64,000 nt of DNA, from the NCBI GenBank assembly GCA_035560815.1, contig DATMYR010000040.1, forward strand, positions 33,205 to 97,204, read 5' to 3'. The notes beneath the pieces are model-generated. The model saw nothing but the letters and a program-made list of their open reading frames with translations. It did no database searches and was not told where the DNA came from. Shown piece by piece: positions 52,318 to 60,679 of this stretch. The position numbers and the translations under genes are program-made. The first letter of the stretch is position 1. Every line of letters starts with the position of its first letter. Source of the DNA: UBA5314 sp035560815 (lineage in GTDB: Bacteria > Bacillota > Syntrophomonadia > Syntrophomonadales > Syntrophomonadaceae).

Positions 52318-55041
52318 TTACTCTTCGAGCCAATCATCGAAAAGGGTAGGGCTATCTGGGGGGATAGGAAACCTTACATAAATGGTTGTACCGTGTGAGC
52401 CCGAATCTATTTTAATTTTGCCGTTATGGCGATTTACGATGCTGTAAGAGACAGCGAGTCCCAGACCTGTACCGTTGTCTTTGGTAGTTATAAATGGGGT
52501 TCCGATTTTATCAATGATCTCTGGAGCAAACCCCCGGCCTTCGTCTCTGACAAACAATATTGCTTCATGCGCCTCACGCCTGGTGCCAATCGTCAAGGTC
52601 CCGCCCGGATCCATAACTTCCAACCCATTCCGAGCCAGGTTCAATATCATTTGCCGGATCTCTTTTTCATCCAAGAGTAATTTTACCGGTGGTCCCAGCT
52701 CAAGCTCCAGCTTCTTATCATGCATGATCGCTTCAGCTTCGATAATGGGGTAAAGGGCTGTAACAATAGAATTGAGATATTTCGACATTAGTTCTATGGT
52801 TTTGTCCCGGGCCATGCTGAGAAAATCAGAAATAATGCCATTGGCCCGGTCCAGTTCATCAATCATCAATTGGTAATAGACCTGATTTTCCGAATTCTCA
52901 TCTTTCCCTCCCAGTAATTGAAGAAATCCCCGTACCGCAGTCATCGGATTGCGGATCTCATGGCCAATAGAAGCGGCCATTTCACCGACTAGGTTTAGCC
53001 GGTCAAGCCGGGTAAACTCCCTTTCATAACGCATTTTTTCAGTGATATCCTGCATGATTACCAGGCGGCAGAACTCATTGTTTAAAGTGATTAATTCAGC
53101 TGATAATAAGGTAGTCAAGATTTCTCCCGACTTGGTTCGTAAATCAAATTCCAGGTTTTGTATGGTTCGTTCTTGGTTTAACTTATCTAAAAAAAGTGAG
53201 GGAGGTAGATTCTTGTCTGCCCACAGCCCCAGATCCCAGGGTATGGAGCCGATCATTTCATTCCGGGAGTATCCCGCCATATCCAGGAAGCGCTGGTTTA
53301 CTTCTATGATTTTGTGGTCGTTCATCCCGCAGATTGTTATCATATCCGGACTGTTATGGAATATTTTATAAAATCGTTCCTCAGATTGGTGGAGGTCGAC
53401 GTCATGATATTTCCTGGCCAGGGCTTGATAACGTTCTTTACTCCAGCGCAAGTCGTCTTCCACCTTCTTGCGTTCACTGATGTCTCGAAAGTACAAGGAT
53501 ATTCCGGTGTAAGAGGAATAACGATTACATTCGTACCAACGGCCGGAGGCATTCATTGTGCGGTCAAAGCTTATGGTTTGATTACTGTCTTCCGAATGTT
53601 GCATAAATCTGTCAATCTCGTTCGTGACCATTATCCCTGAGAATACCTCGTAGATGTCATGACCTAACAGCTCTGCCTGATTTTTATGGAGCATTTGCTC
53701 GGCCTGCTGGTTGGCAAAGGTACAGTACCCATCAGAATCAAATGCTAGAAAAGAGTCACTGATGCTGGCCAGAGTAGCAAAGAGTTTTCGATAGCGATCC
53801 TCACTCTCTCGCAAAGCTTCCTGTCCTTCTTTACGTTTTGTAAAATCTCTCATAGTACCTTCAAAGTAAATAATTTCACCCGTATCATCATATACAGCTC
53901 GGACATTCTCGGAAACCCAGACTTTGCTGCCGTCGGGACGGACGATCTGGCTCTCTATACCCTGTTTTTCTGCCTTTCCTGCCAATAAAGACGCATAGTC
54001 AGTACCACAGTGTGCCAATGGTAAATCCTCAGGATTGGCAATTCCTAAGATACGGGCCATGGATGGATTAATCAGTTGATAAAATCCGTTTGTTCCAACC
54101 TGGAAGATTCCTTCGTTGGAATTCTCGAAAATGGAGCGGTATTGATGCTCAACATTTTGTAATTCAGAATAAAGCCTGGCATTTTCAAGAGCACTGGCAG
54201 CGGAGGTGGCTAAAATATCCAGCGCTTTTAATCTGCCTTGAGCGAAGAAATAATTTTTTATCCAATTAATATTCAATACCCCAATGAATTTATTGCCTAA
54301 AAGCAGCGGCATGGAAATGGAAGACTTGATCTCAGGGCGTGGTTCGAGGGGTGCAAAACGGCAATCGTGAATTTCTCCCTGGAAAATGAGGGGCTTGTGA
54401 TTAGAAGCCACCCATCCGCTGATCCCTTCATCAATGGGGATCGCTGCGCCCAGGATATTTTCCCTCTTATCACCCCGGGTAATAACTGCATAAAGCGCGT
54501 CATTGCTGGCGGTGGGGAGCATTAAGGACATTTCGTCAGCTCCAAATCGGTTGAGTACCGAATCAGCAATACTATTAAGAATGATATTCATATCGAGAGT
54601 CGAGGAGATGGCCTGGGAGAGCTCGTAAATGGCCATCAATTCCTGCATTTGCAAATTTTCATCTCTTAGACGCTTCATAGCAAGTGCGCGGGATAACACA
54701 GGGAGTAGCAGGTTCATCTTAAAAGGTTTAACAAGATAATCAAATGCGCCCAATTTCATGGCTTCCACAGCTGTGGGCACGGTTGCATACCCGGTCATAA
54801 TGATGCCAACAACATAAGGATTTACCAGCAGGGATTCTTTAAGAAATTCAATGCCATCCATTTCCGGCATCATCATATCGATCAAAAGCATATCGCAGTT
54901 TTGTTCCGCTAAAGCCTGCAGAGCATCGACACATGATAAGAAACCTGATGCCTTATACCCCTGCTCGTTAAGAGCCTCACATAGAGCCGTAGTTAATTCC
55001 GCTTCGTCATCAACAACCATAATACGAGCCAAGTCAGCCAT
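52318..55041 (-). CDS. Receiver-GAF-PAS sensor histidine kinase
   Basis: 907 residues, soluble. Receiver (about 1-120; Asp in MLLIDMMMPEMDGIE, Lys in DYLVKPFK), GAF (about 145-295), three PAS domains (about 305-420, 435-545, 565-685; for example DMITICGMNDHKIIEVNQRFLDMAGYS), HisKA (AASIGHEIRNPMTAVRGFLQLL) and HATPase (GRGFAPEIIDKIGTPFITTKDNGTGLGLAV). It is the last gene of the stressosome operon and is a likely output or integrator of that complex. Confidence 0.93.
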   Translation of the reverse strand: MADLARIMVVDDEAELTTALCEALNEQGYKASGFLSCVDALQALAEQNCDMLLIDMMMPEMDGIEFLKESLLVNPYVVGIIMTGYATVPTAVEAMKLGAFDYLVKPFKMNLLLPVLSRALAMKRLRDENLQMQELMAIYELSQAISSTLDMNIILNSIADSVLNRFGADEMSLMLPTASNDALYAVITRGDKRENILGAAIPIDEGISGWVASNHKPLIFQGEIHDCRFAPLEPRPEIKSSISMPLLLGNKFIGVLNINWIKNYFFAQGRLKALDILATSAASALENARLYSELQNVEHQYRSIFENSNEGIFQVGTNGFYQLINPSMARILGIANPEDLPLAHCGTDYASLLAGKAEKQGIESQIVRPDGSKVWVSENVRAVYDDTGEIIYFEGTMRDFTKRKEGQEALRESEDRYRKLFATLASISDSFLAFDSDGYCTFANQQAEQMLHKNQAELLGHDIYEVFSGIMVTNEIDRFMQHSEDSNQTISFDRTMNASGRWYECNRYSSYTGISLYFRDISERKKVEDDLRWSKERYQALARKYHDVDLHQSEERFYKIFHNSPDMITICGMNDHKIIEVNQRFLDMAGYSRNEMIGSIPWDLGLWADKNLPPSLFLDKLNQERTIQNLEFDLRTKSGEILTTLLSAELITLNNEFCRLVIMQDITEKMRYEREFTRLDRLNLVGEMAASIGHEIRNPMTAVRGFLQLLGGKDENSENQVYYQLMIDELDRANGIISDFLSMARDKTIELMSKYLNSIVTALYPIIEAEAIMHDKKLELELGPPVKLLLDEKEIRQMILNLARNGLEVMDPGGTLTIGTRREAHEAILFVRDEGRGFAPEIIDKIGTPFITTKDNGTGLGLAVSYSIVNRHNGKIKIDSGSHGTTIYVRFPIPPDSPTLFDDWLEE

Positions 55042-55050
55042 AATTGATTC

Positions 55051-55959
55051 TCAACCTCCGAGCGATTGTATAGGTGGTGTAAGTTCTTGATCTGCGCATT
55101 TTCCGAACGCAATAGGAAATTTCAAGGAGACCGTAGTTCCCTGACCGACCTCACTGCTGATAGTAATACGACCGTGGTTTTCATGGACGATGCTGCGGCA
55201 GATGGATAGTCCTAATCCGGTGCCTTTTCCTTCTGGTTTTGTGGTGTAGAACGGGTCCATCACCCTGACCAGGTCATCTGGATGGATGCCTGATCCGCTA
55301 TCGCTAATATCAATTGCTAGACACGCGCTTTCAGCAACATCCTCAGAAATTGAAATAGTTAATACTCCCCCCCGGGGCATAGCATCGCTGGCATTGGTGA
55401 AAAGATTCAGGAAAACCTGCTGCAGCTGAGCACGATCAACCTCAAGCATGGGTAGATCAGGCTGATAAAACCGGTTTATTTGAACATGGCTTTTCCGAAA
55501 ACGAAAGTCGATGAGTTCGAGAGAATATTCTATTTCCCGGGAAACATCAACGCTGGAAATAATGCGTTGGTTGTGGCGGCGACTGAAATCCAGCAAGCTG
55601 CTTATCAAGTTGGCCATACGATCGACTTCCGAAGAGATGATTTTAAGTAATTTTTGTTTTCCGTCATCGCAAGGTAGTTGTGCCATCAATGATTCAATAC
55701 GCAGGCTAATGATAGCCATGGGATTATTCAGTTCATGCGCAATGCTAGCGGCCAGCTCACCCATAGTACTCATCCGGGCCATTTGCATGAGTAAATGGGT
55801 GGCCGATTGGGCTTCCTCGTTTTTCTGCTCTAGTTCCATGGTGAGAGCTAGGAAGCCCTGATTGGTGGCAGCCAGTTCATTCTGTAGTAAGCGGTTCTGA
55901 TCCTGCGCCATTTCCAGTTGTTTTCTTAGAAGATTTATCTCCAGTTGCTTATCCGTCAT
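55051..55959 (-). CDS. Soluble histidine kinase with N-terminal coiled coil
   Basis: 302 residues. A coiled coil (about 5-60: LRKQLEMAQDQNRLLQNEL...) leads to HisKA (STMGELAASIAHELNNPMAIISL) and HATPase (NLFTNASDAMPRGG, DSGSGIHPDDLVRVMDPFYTTKPEGKGTGLGLSI). It has no membrane segment or sensor domain, so input must come from a partner. Its ATG overlaps the stop of the RsbT-RsbX fusion by about 11 bases. It precedes the receiver-PAS kinase, whose receiver may be its target. Confidence 0.93.
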   Translation of the reverse strand: MTDKQLEINLLRKQLEMAQDQNRLLQNELAATNQGFLALTMELEQKNEEAQSATHLLMQMARMSTMGELAASIAHELNNPMAIISLRIESLMAQLPCDDGKQKLLKIISSEVDRMANLISSLLDFSRRHNQRIISSVDVSREIEYSLELIDFRFRKSHVQINRFYQPDLPMLEVDRAQLQQVFLNLFTNASDAMPRGGVLTISISEDVAESACLAIDISDSGSGIHPDDLVRVMDPFYTTKPEGKGTGLGLSICRSIVHENHGRITISSEVGQGTTVSLKFPIAFGKCADQELTPPIQSLGG

Positions 55960-57001
55960 GAGAGGCCACCACGCTAGATACAGACTTTCTTACTACGATA
56001 ACCGTGGCATCATCATCATTCCGGGCCAGGCCCTGCAGCAGGAGCCGAGCCGTTTCGTTGGCTGAGGCTTTATCCAGTTCGGGATAATCGCTCCACTGCC
56101 ATTTAGAATTCAGACCATCACTGTGCAGTACCAGCACGTAGGATGAGGCCCAATCGTATTCGGCAACTATGGGCTCCGGAGCGTTGAGTCCGACAACCCC
56201 GCGCTGCACCAAGAACTTCATAGGATTCGGGCATCCAAATACCTTGATCTCAATATTACCGATACCAGCAAAACTCATTTTAATAGGGTTTCTGTCCCAA
56301 TCAAACCGGGCCAGGGCCATAACCACTCCCCGAGTGGCCCGACAGGCCCTTCCCGCTCCACGGAAAAGCATGGAAAGCGGTTGATCATAGTGCTCCTCAA
56401 TATACTCTCGGGCCGCCTGGGCTGCGACATTTGCATGCTGTCCGTGCCCCAAGCCGTCAATTACAGCGATTAGGACCGATTTATTCCATTGTTCAGCAAC
56501 AAAGGCATCGCCATTTAAGGACATATTCGGACGAGAACGGGTGGCGATCCCAATGGAGAGCGGGCCGGGGATATGCTTCCGAATATGACTGCGCTTCCAG
56601 CGTCGGCAGGTAATGAGCGTGCCATTTTTTCCGTCCGGTCGGGGTCGAATATCAAAATCATCCATAAGCCGGTTTATGGTCCCCAGACCATAGCCCAAAC
56701 TGTCTGTGCTCGAGAACCCATCGGTAATGACCTGGTCAACATCGGATATTCCCGGCCCATTATCTTGCGATTGGAATTTAATCCCCGTCCGTCCGTCATC
56801 TTCTATCGAAGTGAAAATCAACTGGCCGCTTTGGGCATGTTTGACCAGGTTGGTAGCCAGCTCGCTGGCTACCAGAGCCAGGTCCTCGCTTTCTCTTACA
56901 TCGAAGCCTAGTTCCAGAGCAATGGTTCTGGCCAGACGCCGGGCTTCACTGGCATCACTCATGTGGGAAACACTCACATGACAATGGCGAAAAAGCGACA
57001 T
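55949..57001 (-). CDS. RsbT-like ATPase fused to RsbX-like PP2C phosphatase
   Basis: 350 residues in two domains. Residues 1-135 are a GHKL ATPase of the RsbT type (DLALVASELATNLVKHA, DNGPGISDVDQVITDGFSS, LGYGLGTINRLMDDF). Residues 140-345 are a PP2C/SpoIIE-like phosphatase close to RsbX (VLIAVIDGLGHGQHANVAAQAA, VVMALARFDW, YVLVLHSDGLNSKW, DDATVIVVRK). RsbT kinases phosphorylate stressosome STAS proteins, and RsbX removes the phosphates. The fusion puts both opposite reactions in one chain. Confidence 0.92.
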   Translation of the reverse strand: MSLFRHCHVSVSHMSDASEARRLARTIALELGFDVRESEDLALVASELATNLVKHAQSGQLIFTSIEDDGRTGIKFQSQDNGPGISDVDQVITDGFSSTDSLGYGLGTINRLMDDFDIRPRPDGKNGTLITCRRWKRSHIRKHIPGPLSIGIATRSRPNMSLNGDAFVAEQWNKSVLIAVIDGLGHGQHANVAAQAAREYIEEHYDQPLSMLFRGAGRACRATRGVVMALARFDWDRNPIKMSFAGIGNIEIKVFGCPNPMKFLVQRGVVGLNAPEPIVAEYDWASSYVLVLHSDGLNSKWQWSDYPELDKASANETARLLLQGLARNDDDATVIVVRKSVSSVVASHDG

Positions 57002-57004
57002 CTA

Positions 57005-57403
57005 TTAATACCCCCTCCGCCATTTCCTGATGGTAATGATCGTGCCCTGATCCGGTTGAGATACGATTTCCATTTCGTCCATTAACCGCCGGGAGCCTGG
57101 AAGTCCAAGTCCAAGTCCGCCGCTGGTGGAATACCCTTCCTGCATGACCAGGTCTATATCAGCGATGCCGGGACCCTGGTCCTCAAAACTTAATTCCAGC
57201 CCCAGTGCACCACTTTTATCAAGAGTCCGCCAACGTACGTTTCCAGAACCTGAATACAAGATAATGTTGCGCGCCAGTTCCGAGGCGGCAGTAACGATAC
57301 GAGTTATATCAGTAAGACTGAAATCTAGCCTTACTGATATATCCCGGATAACCTTCCGTACCACGATGACGTCACTCTCATCGTTAATTATCATAGTGAG
57401 CAT
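57005..57403 (-). CDS. rsbT: Stressosome serine kinase RsbT
   Basis: 132 residues with a GHKL fold: ELARNIILYSGSGNVRW (N box), EDQGPGIADIDLVMQEGYSTSGGLGLGLPGSRRLMDE (G1 and G2 boxes). RsbT phosphorylates RsbS and RsbR and on release acts on a downstream partner. The start is taken at the ATG at 57403; a GTG two codons earlier is possible. It directly follows rsbS. No RsbU or sigma-B gene is near, so its output must differ from that in Bacillus. Confidence 0.93.
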   Translation of the reverse strand: MLTMIINDESDVIVVRKVIRDISVRLDFSLTDITRIVTAASELARNIILYSGSGNVRWRTLDKSGALGLELSFEDQGPGIADIDLVMQEGYSTSGGLGLGLPGSRRLMDEMEIVSQPDQGTIITIRKWRRGY

Positions 57404-57409
57404 CCCCAC

Positions 57410-57787
57410 TCATAGCCGGCGGCCCCATTGGTTGGGATCGTTTATCATCTCCATAGCCAGGTCCACGTTTAAAGCGGTTAAGGCACCCCCAAGTGTCAAA
57501 CCAAGCTGGGTGGCGGTGATGGCTACACTGGGCTGCATCCCGGCGATGACGGTTTTTCCACCCATCAGGACCACCATCTGGGCGGTTTCGGCTACCACCC
57601 GGGCAAAAAATGAGTCCAGAATGTGGACGGCCGAGATGTCCATGATTAATCCCTTTACCCGGTAATTCTCCATGTTTTTCAACACTTTCTCCTGCAGCAA
57701 GTTTATGGAAATGTCATCGGGATCAGGCGGCATGGTAACCAGCAAAACGTTCTGTATTTTGATTACCGAAATGTTTTCTTCCTTCAT
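57410..57787 (-). CDS. rsbS: Stressosome scaffold RsbS (STAS)
   Basis: A 125-residue single STAS domain with KGLIMDISAVHILDSFFARVVAETAQM, whose Ser in ILDSFFAR matches the phosphorylated Ser59 of Bacillus RsbS, and GMQPSVAITATQLGL. It forms the core of the icosahedral stressosome with RsbR and holds RsbT. AGGAG lies before the ATG. Confidence 0.94.
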   Translation of the reverse strand: MKEENISVIKIQNVLLVTMPPDPDDISINLLQEKVLKNMENYRVKGLIMDISAVHILDSFFARVVAETAQMVVLMGGKTVIAGMQPSVAITATQLGLTLGGALTALNVDLAMEMINDPNQWGRRL

Positions 57788-57815
57788 GATCTTGTTCTCC
57801 TATATAACCATTGGT

Positions 57816-59513
57816 TCAAGCCCTGGGAAGCACCTGCAGTTGGAGCAGGTTGAAAGCGAAAAGTAAGCCCGCTGAGAAAGAAGAACGGGTGTTCACATTG
57901 GACAGGTCAATACCCAATTGAACGAGGGTGCGGGCAATCTCTGGACGGATTCCGGTTAATACTACTTCAGCTCCCAGCAAATGCACTGCCTTAATGGTTT
58001 CGATCAGGTAGCGGGCAGTTTTCGAGTCGATGGTAGGGACGCCGGTAACATCGATCAGAGCAATAAAAGAACTGGTTTCAACGATCTTCTGCAGCAATTG
58101 TTCCATGAGTTGCTGGGTACGCCCACTGTCCAGGGTGCCGATCAAAGGGACACTCACGATTCCCTGCCAAATCTGAATCACTGGTGTGGACACTTCCAGG
58201 ATCTCCTGAGCCTGGCGGGAAATGATTTCTTCGGCCCGCTTACGCTCCTCAATTTCCACCCGCAAGGCCTGATTAAGTGTCTGCAATTCGGCTGTACGCT
58301 CTTGGACTCTTGCTTCCAATTCCTCATGCGATTTCTGTAAGGCTTCCTCAGCCTTTTTGCGCTCGGTAATGTCCTGCCCCTGGGCGATGGTAGCAACAAT
58401 GTTTGTTCCACTGACTCCACATATAGCTGCCGAGTTCCAGAGAACGGTACGTATGCTTCCGTCAACATGGGCGATGGCGATTTCCACCGCTTCCCAGCGT
58501 TCTCCAGATGCTGTACGGTGGATAAGGTCCATGGAATCCCTCTTGTTTTCTCTGGGAAAGAGGATTTCCAGGGATTTACCCAATACCTCATTACTGGTGT
58601 ATCCGGTCAGGCGTTCGAAAGCCTGGTTAAAACGAACGATTTTGTAATCAGGGTCCCATACAATGATCGGGGCGTTGGCGTAATTGAACAGGTTTTCCAG
58701 GTAGGCGTTGGTTTCCCGGAAAGCTTCTTCAGCTATTTTACGATCGGTGATGTCCTGCCCCTGTGCGATGGTGACGATTCTTGTAATGCCATCTGCCAGT
58801 ATGGCGGATGCACTCCAGAGCACAGTTCGCACGGTCCCGTCAACATGGGCAACATCCAGCTCCAACGCTTCCCAGCGTGCTTTGGATGCGGCCCTGCGGA
58901 CCAGCACCATGGATTCATCCCTTTTGTCTTTGGGAAAGATCAAATCTAGAGATAGGCCCAGCACCTCATCGGACTTTAGCCCGGTTAGACGCTCAAAAGC
59001 CCGGTTAACACGCGTTATTTTATAATTGGGATCCCAAACGATAATAGGCCCGTTGGCATACTTAAGAAGGTTTTCAAGATAAGCGTTGGCTTCCCGGGAT
59101 TTCTGCTCAGCCTTTTTCCGCTCACTGATATCAACTAAAGCCAAAACAGTTTCGCCTGTATCCGGAATGATGCCCGCAGTGACGTAGGCATCTACGAAGC
59201 TGCCATTTTTGTGTACAAACCGTACTTCATAGTTACGGGGGGCTGTGTCCGGAGCTCTTCTTCTCAAACGGTGATAATCGTAGAGCCTGTCTCTATCCTC
59301 TAAAACACAAAGTTCCGGGACTCTCTGTTTCCCCACTATTTCATCGCTGGCATAACCCAGAAGATCGAAGAATTCGGCGTTGGCACGATTAATGGTAGTA
59401 TCCTCGTCTATAATGACAATACTGGAACCCGAAACTTCAAAGATGGCCCGATACTCTCGAAGCTCCTGGAGAATAGACTCCAAAGAGTCCGTTGGTCCGA
59501 CGCTTGATTTCAT
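57816..59513 (-). CDS. rsbR: RsbR-like stressosome sensor with three PAS domains
   Basis: 565 residues. Three PAS domains (about 18-135, 145-265, 270-390), a coiled coil (about 390-440) and a C-terminal STAS (about 445-560). PAS 2 and 3 are close duplicates (NAYLENLLKYANGPIIVWDP and NAYLENLFNYANAPIIVWDP). In the STAS, the site of Bacillus Thr171 is Ser (GVPTIDSKTA), while the Thr205 site is kept (LTGIRPEIARTLV). Most RsbR proteins carry a globin-like N-terminus, so here the signal is probably read through PAS ligands. GGGAGTGAGG lies before the ATG. Confidence 0.92.
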   Translation of the reverse strand: MKSSVGPTDSLESILQELREYRAIFEVSGSSIVIIDEDTTINRANAEFFDLLGYASDEIVGKQRVPELCVLEDRDRLYDYHRLRRRAPDTAPRNYEVRFVHKNGSFVDAYVTAGIIPDTGETVLALVDISERKKAEQKSREANAYLENLLKYANGPIIVWDPNYKITRVNRAFERLTGLKSDEVLGLSLDLIFPKDKRDESMVLVRRAASKARWEALELDVAHVDGTVRTVLWSASAILADGITRIVTIAQGQDITDRKIAEEAFRETNAYLENLFNYANAPIIVWDPDYKIVRFNQAFERLTGYTSNEVLGKSLEILFPRENKRDSMDLIHRTASGERWEAVEIAIAHVDGSIRTVLWNSAAICGVSGTNIVATIAQGQDITERKKAEEALQKSHEELEARVQERTAELQTLNQALRVEIEERKRAEEIISRQAQEILEVSTPVIQIWQGIVSVPLIGTLDSGRTQQLMEQLLQKIVETSSFIALIDVTGVPTIDSKTARYLIETIKAVHLLGAEVVLTGIRPEIARTLVQLGIDLSNVNTRSSFSAGLLFAFNLLQLQVLPRA

Positions 59514-59597
59514 GTAACCTCACTCCCTTTTGAACCTCTTGGCATGTAGCTTAGAAACCACGCCTGGGCTGCCCATCAAATAACCATGGAAAAAACT

Positions 59598-59623
59598 TAA
59601 CTCCCTGTTCAACCAGGGAGTTA
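59598..59623 (-). terminator. Terminator-like hairpin upstream of rsbR
   Basis: TAACTCCCTG pairs with CAGGGAGTTA around 6 bases. On the minus strand it is followed by AGTTTTTT, so it would stop transcription entering rsbR from upstream. No minus-strand gene lies to its right. If the rsb promoter is upstream of it, it would be an attenuator. Confidence 0.55.
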
Positions 59624-59883
59624 GTGACCATGATCTTTCGATAAGCTGAATCTATAGCGGCAGAATCAGGTCAAAAAGAAAATCCCCGGTTACAGCACGG
59701 ATACCCTGGAAACTATATTCTTTGTTTATTTTGAAAAAACCTCTTTATCCCCAAAAATCCCCAAAACACAATTGAATTCGACGAAAATTGATGATTTTCT
59801 GCATTGTGGTTATTATTAGGGAAAAAAGTGTTCGTGTGATATTGAACCCCGATGGAGGACAAGAAGGTCATCTGCTAGAGAGC

Positions 59884-59980
59884 TGTTGCGTTTGCCAGGC
59901 CAACATATTGTTGCAGTTCCGTAACAGACAGCGAAATTCTGCAACAAGAAATAATTGCGGATTGTTGCTAATATGCAACT
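59884..59980. promoter_or_regulatory. Upstream activator sites for the left sigma-54 promoter
   Basis: Two dyads share one spacing: TGTTGC-N6-GTAACA (59909-59926) and TGTTGC-N6-GCAACT (59963-59980). Single half-sites are at 59884 (TGTTGC) and 59941 (GCAACA). They lie 220-320 bases upstream of the -24/-12 element at 60203. The gap from 59624 to 60200 otherwise shows no convincing gene. Confidence 0.65.
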
Positions 59981-60202
59981 CGTTGGCTATCGAAAATCGG
60001 TTCCTCATCCTCATTTCCAAATGCGAACGGGATAGAAATATAAATAAAGGAGGATGTTATTGGCGAAAAATGTTGTATTTGGCCAGAGCCGCATGCGCTA
60101 CTGTGAGATCAATCCATGGATACGTGCTGTAATTATGCAACAAATCAGAAGACAAGAATGTTAGGCCTGCCATTCTTTAGGATCAAAATCATTGGTTTAG
60201 TT

Positions 60203-60218
60203 TGGCATGAATGTTGCT
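60203..60218 (+). promoter_or_regulatory. Sigma-54 promoter (left)
   Basis: TTGGCATGAATGTTGCTT has GG (60204-60205) and GC (60216-60217) separated by 10 bases, exactly the -24/-12 pattern TGGCAC-N5-TTGC. The first candidate gene starts about 110 bases downstream. Confidence 0.8.
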
Positions 60219-60329
60219 TATTTATGGGAGAAGGCATTCGCACTTTGCGCAGTGATCTTTTGCCTGTATTTGGCTGATGCCTCCAGCGAAGATAAGTAAA
60301 GGTTGTTTAGAAAAATTGGAGGGATTTGT

Positions 60330-60389
60330 ATGCACAAACCAAAAACATGTGATGAGGAGCTAAGGCGGTTTCATTTTCCGGATAAATGA
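60330..60389 (+). CDS. Very small ORF downstream of a sigma-54 promoter
   Basis: A 19-residue frame (MHKPKTCDEELRRFHFPDK) behind GGAGG. Its TGA overlaps the ATG of the next frame (ATGA). The strong ribosome-binding site and the overlap support translation, but no family is recognised. Confidence 0.45.
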   Translation: MHKPKTCDEELRRFHFPDK

Positions 60390-60616
60390 CGGCTGAGTGC
60401 AACAACTCGAAAACGGCAAGATCTGGGGATTACTCCTGTAAGTCGACCGAGCTGGTTGAATATTCTTGTTTTATCCGGTCCATCGATTCGTGGATTAACA
60501 CTGAATATATAGGCTGCCCACCTTATGATTATCCCGAGAATGATTCCTGGCGTTTCGCTTTTGCTAGAGAAGGAATGCGGACTCTTGCAACAGAGTTATA
60601 CCAGAAATATACCTAA
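60386..60616 (+). CDS. Small protein of unknown function
   Basis: A 76-residue frame, MTAECNNSKTARSGDYSCK..., with a Cys-containing, Tyr-rich middle (INTEYIGCPPYDYPENDSW) and ending LATELYQKYT. It has no own ribosome-binding site but is coupled through ATGA to the preceding 19-codon frame. Both lie between a sigma-54 promoter and the sigma-54 activator gene. I do not recognise it. Confidence 0.45.
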   Translation: MTAECNNSKTARSGDYSCKSTELVEYSCFIRSIDSWINTEYIGCPPYDYPENDSWRFAFAREGMRTLATELYQKYT

Positions 60617-60679
60617 TATGGAAAAAGCAAAGGGAAATAATGGCCGGTACGGAAGTATAGAGCAAGGGAGTGGTGCATT

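Noticed and set aside
59788..60132. Open frame of 114 codons before the left sigma-54 promoter
   Set aside because: It covers the TGTTGC dyads and has no ribosome-binding site or recognisable domain; the regulatory reading explains the region better.
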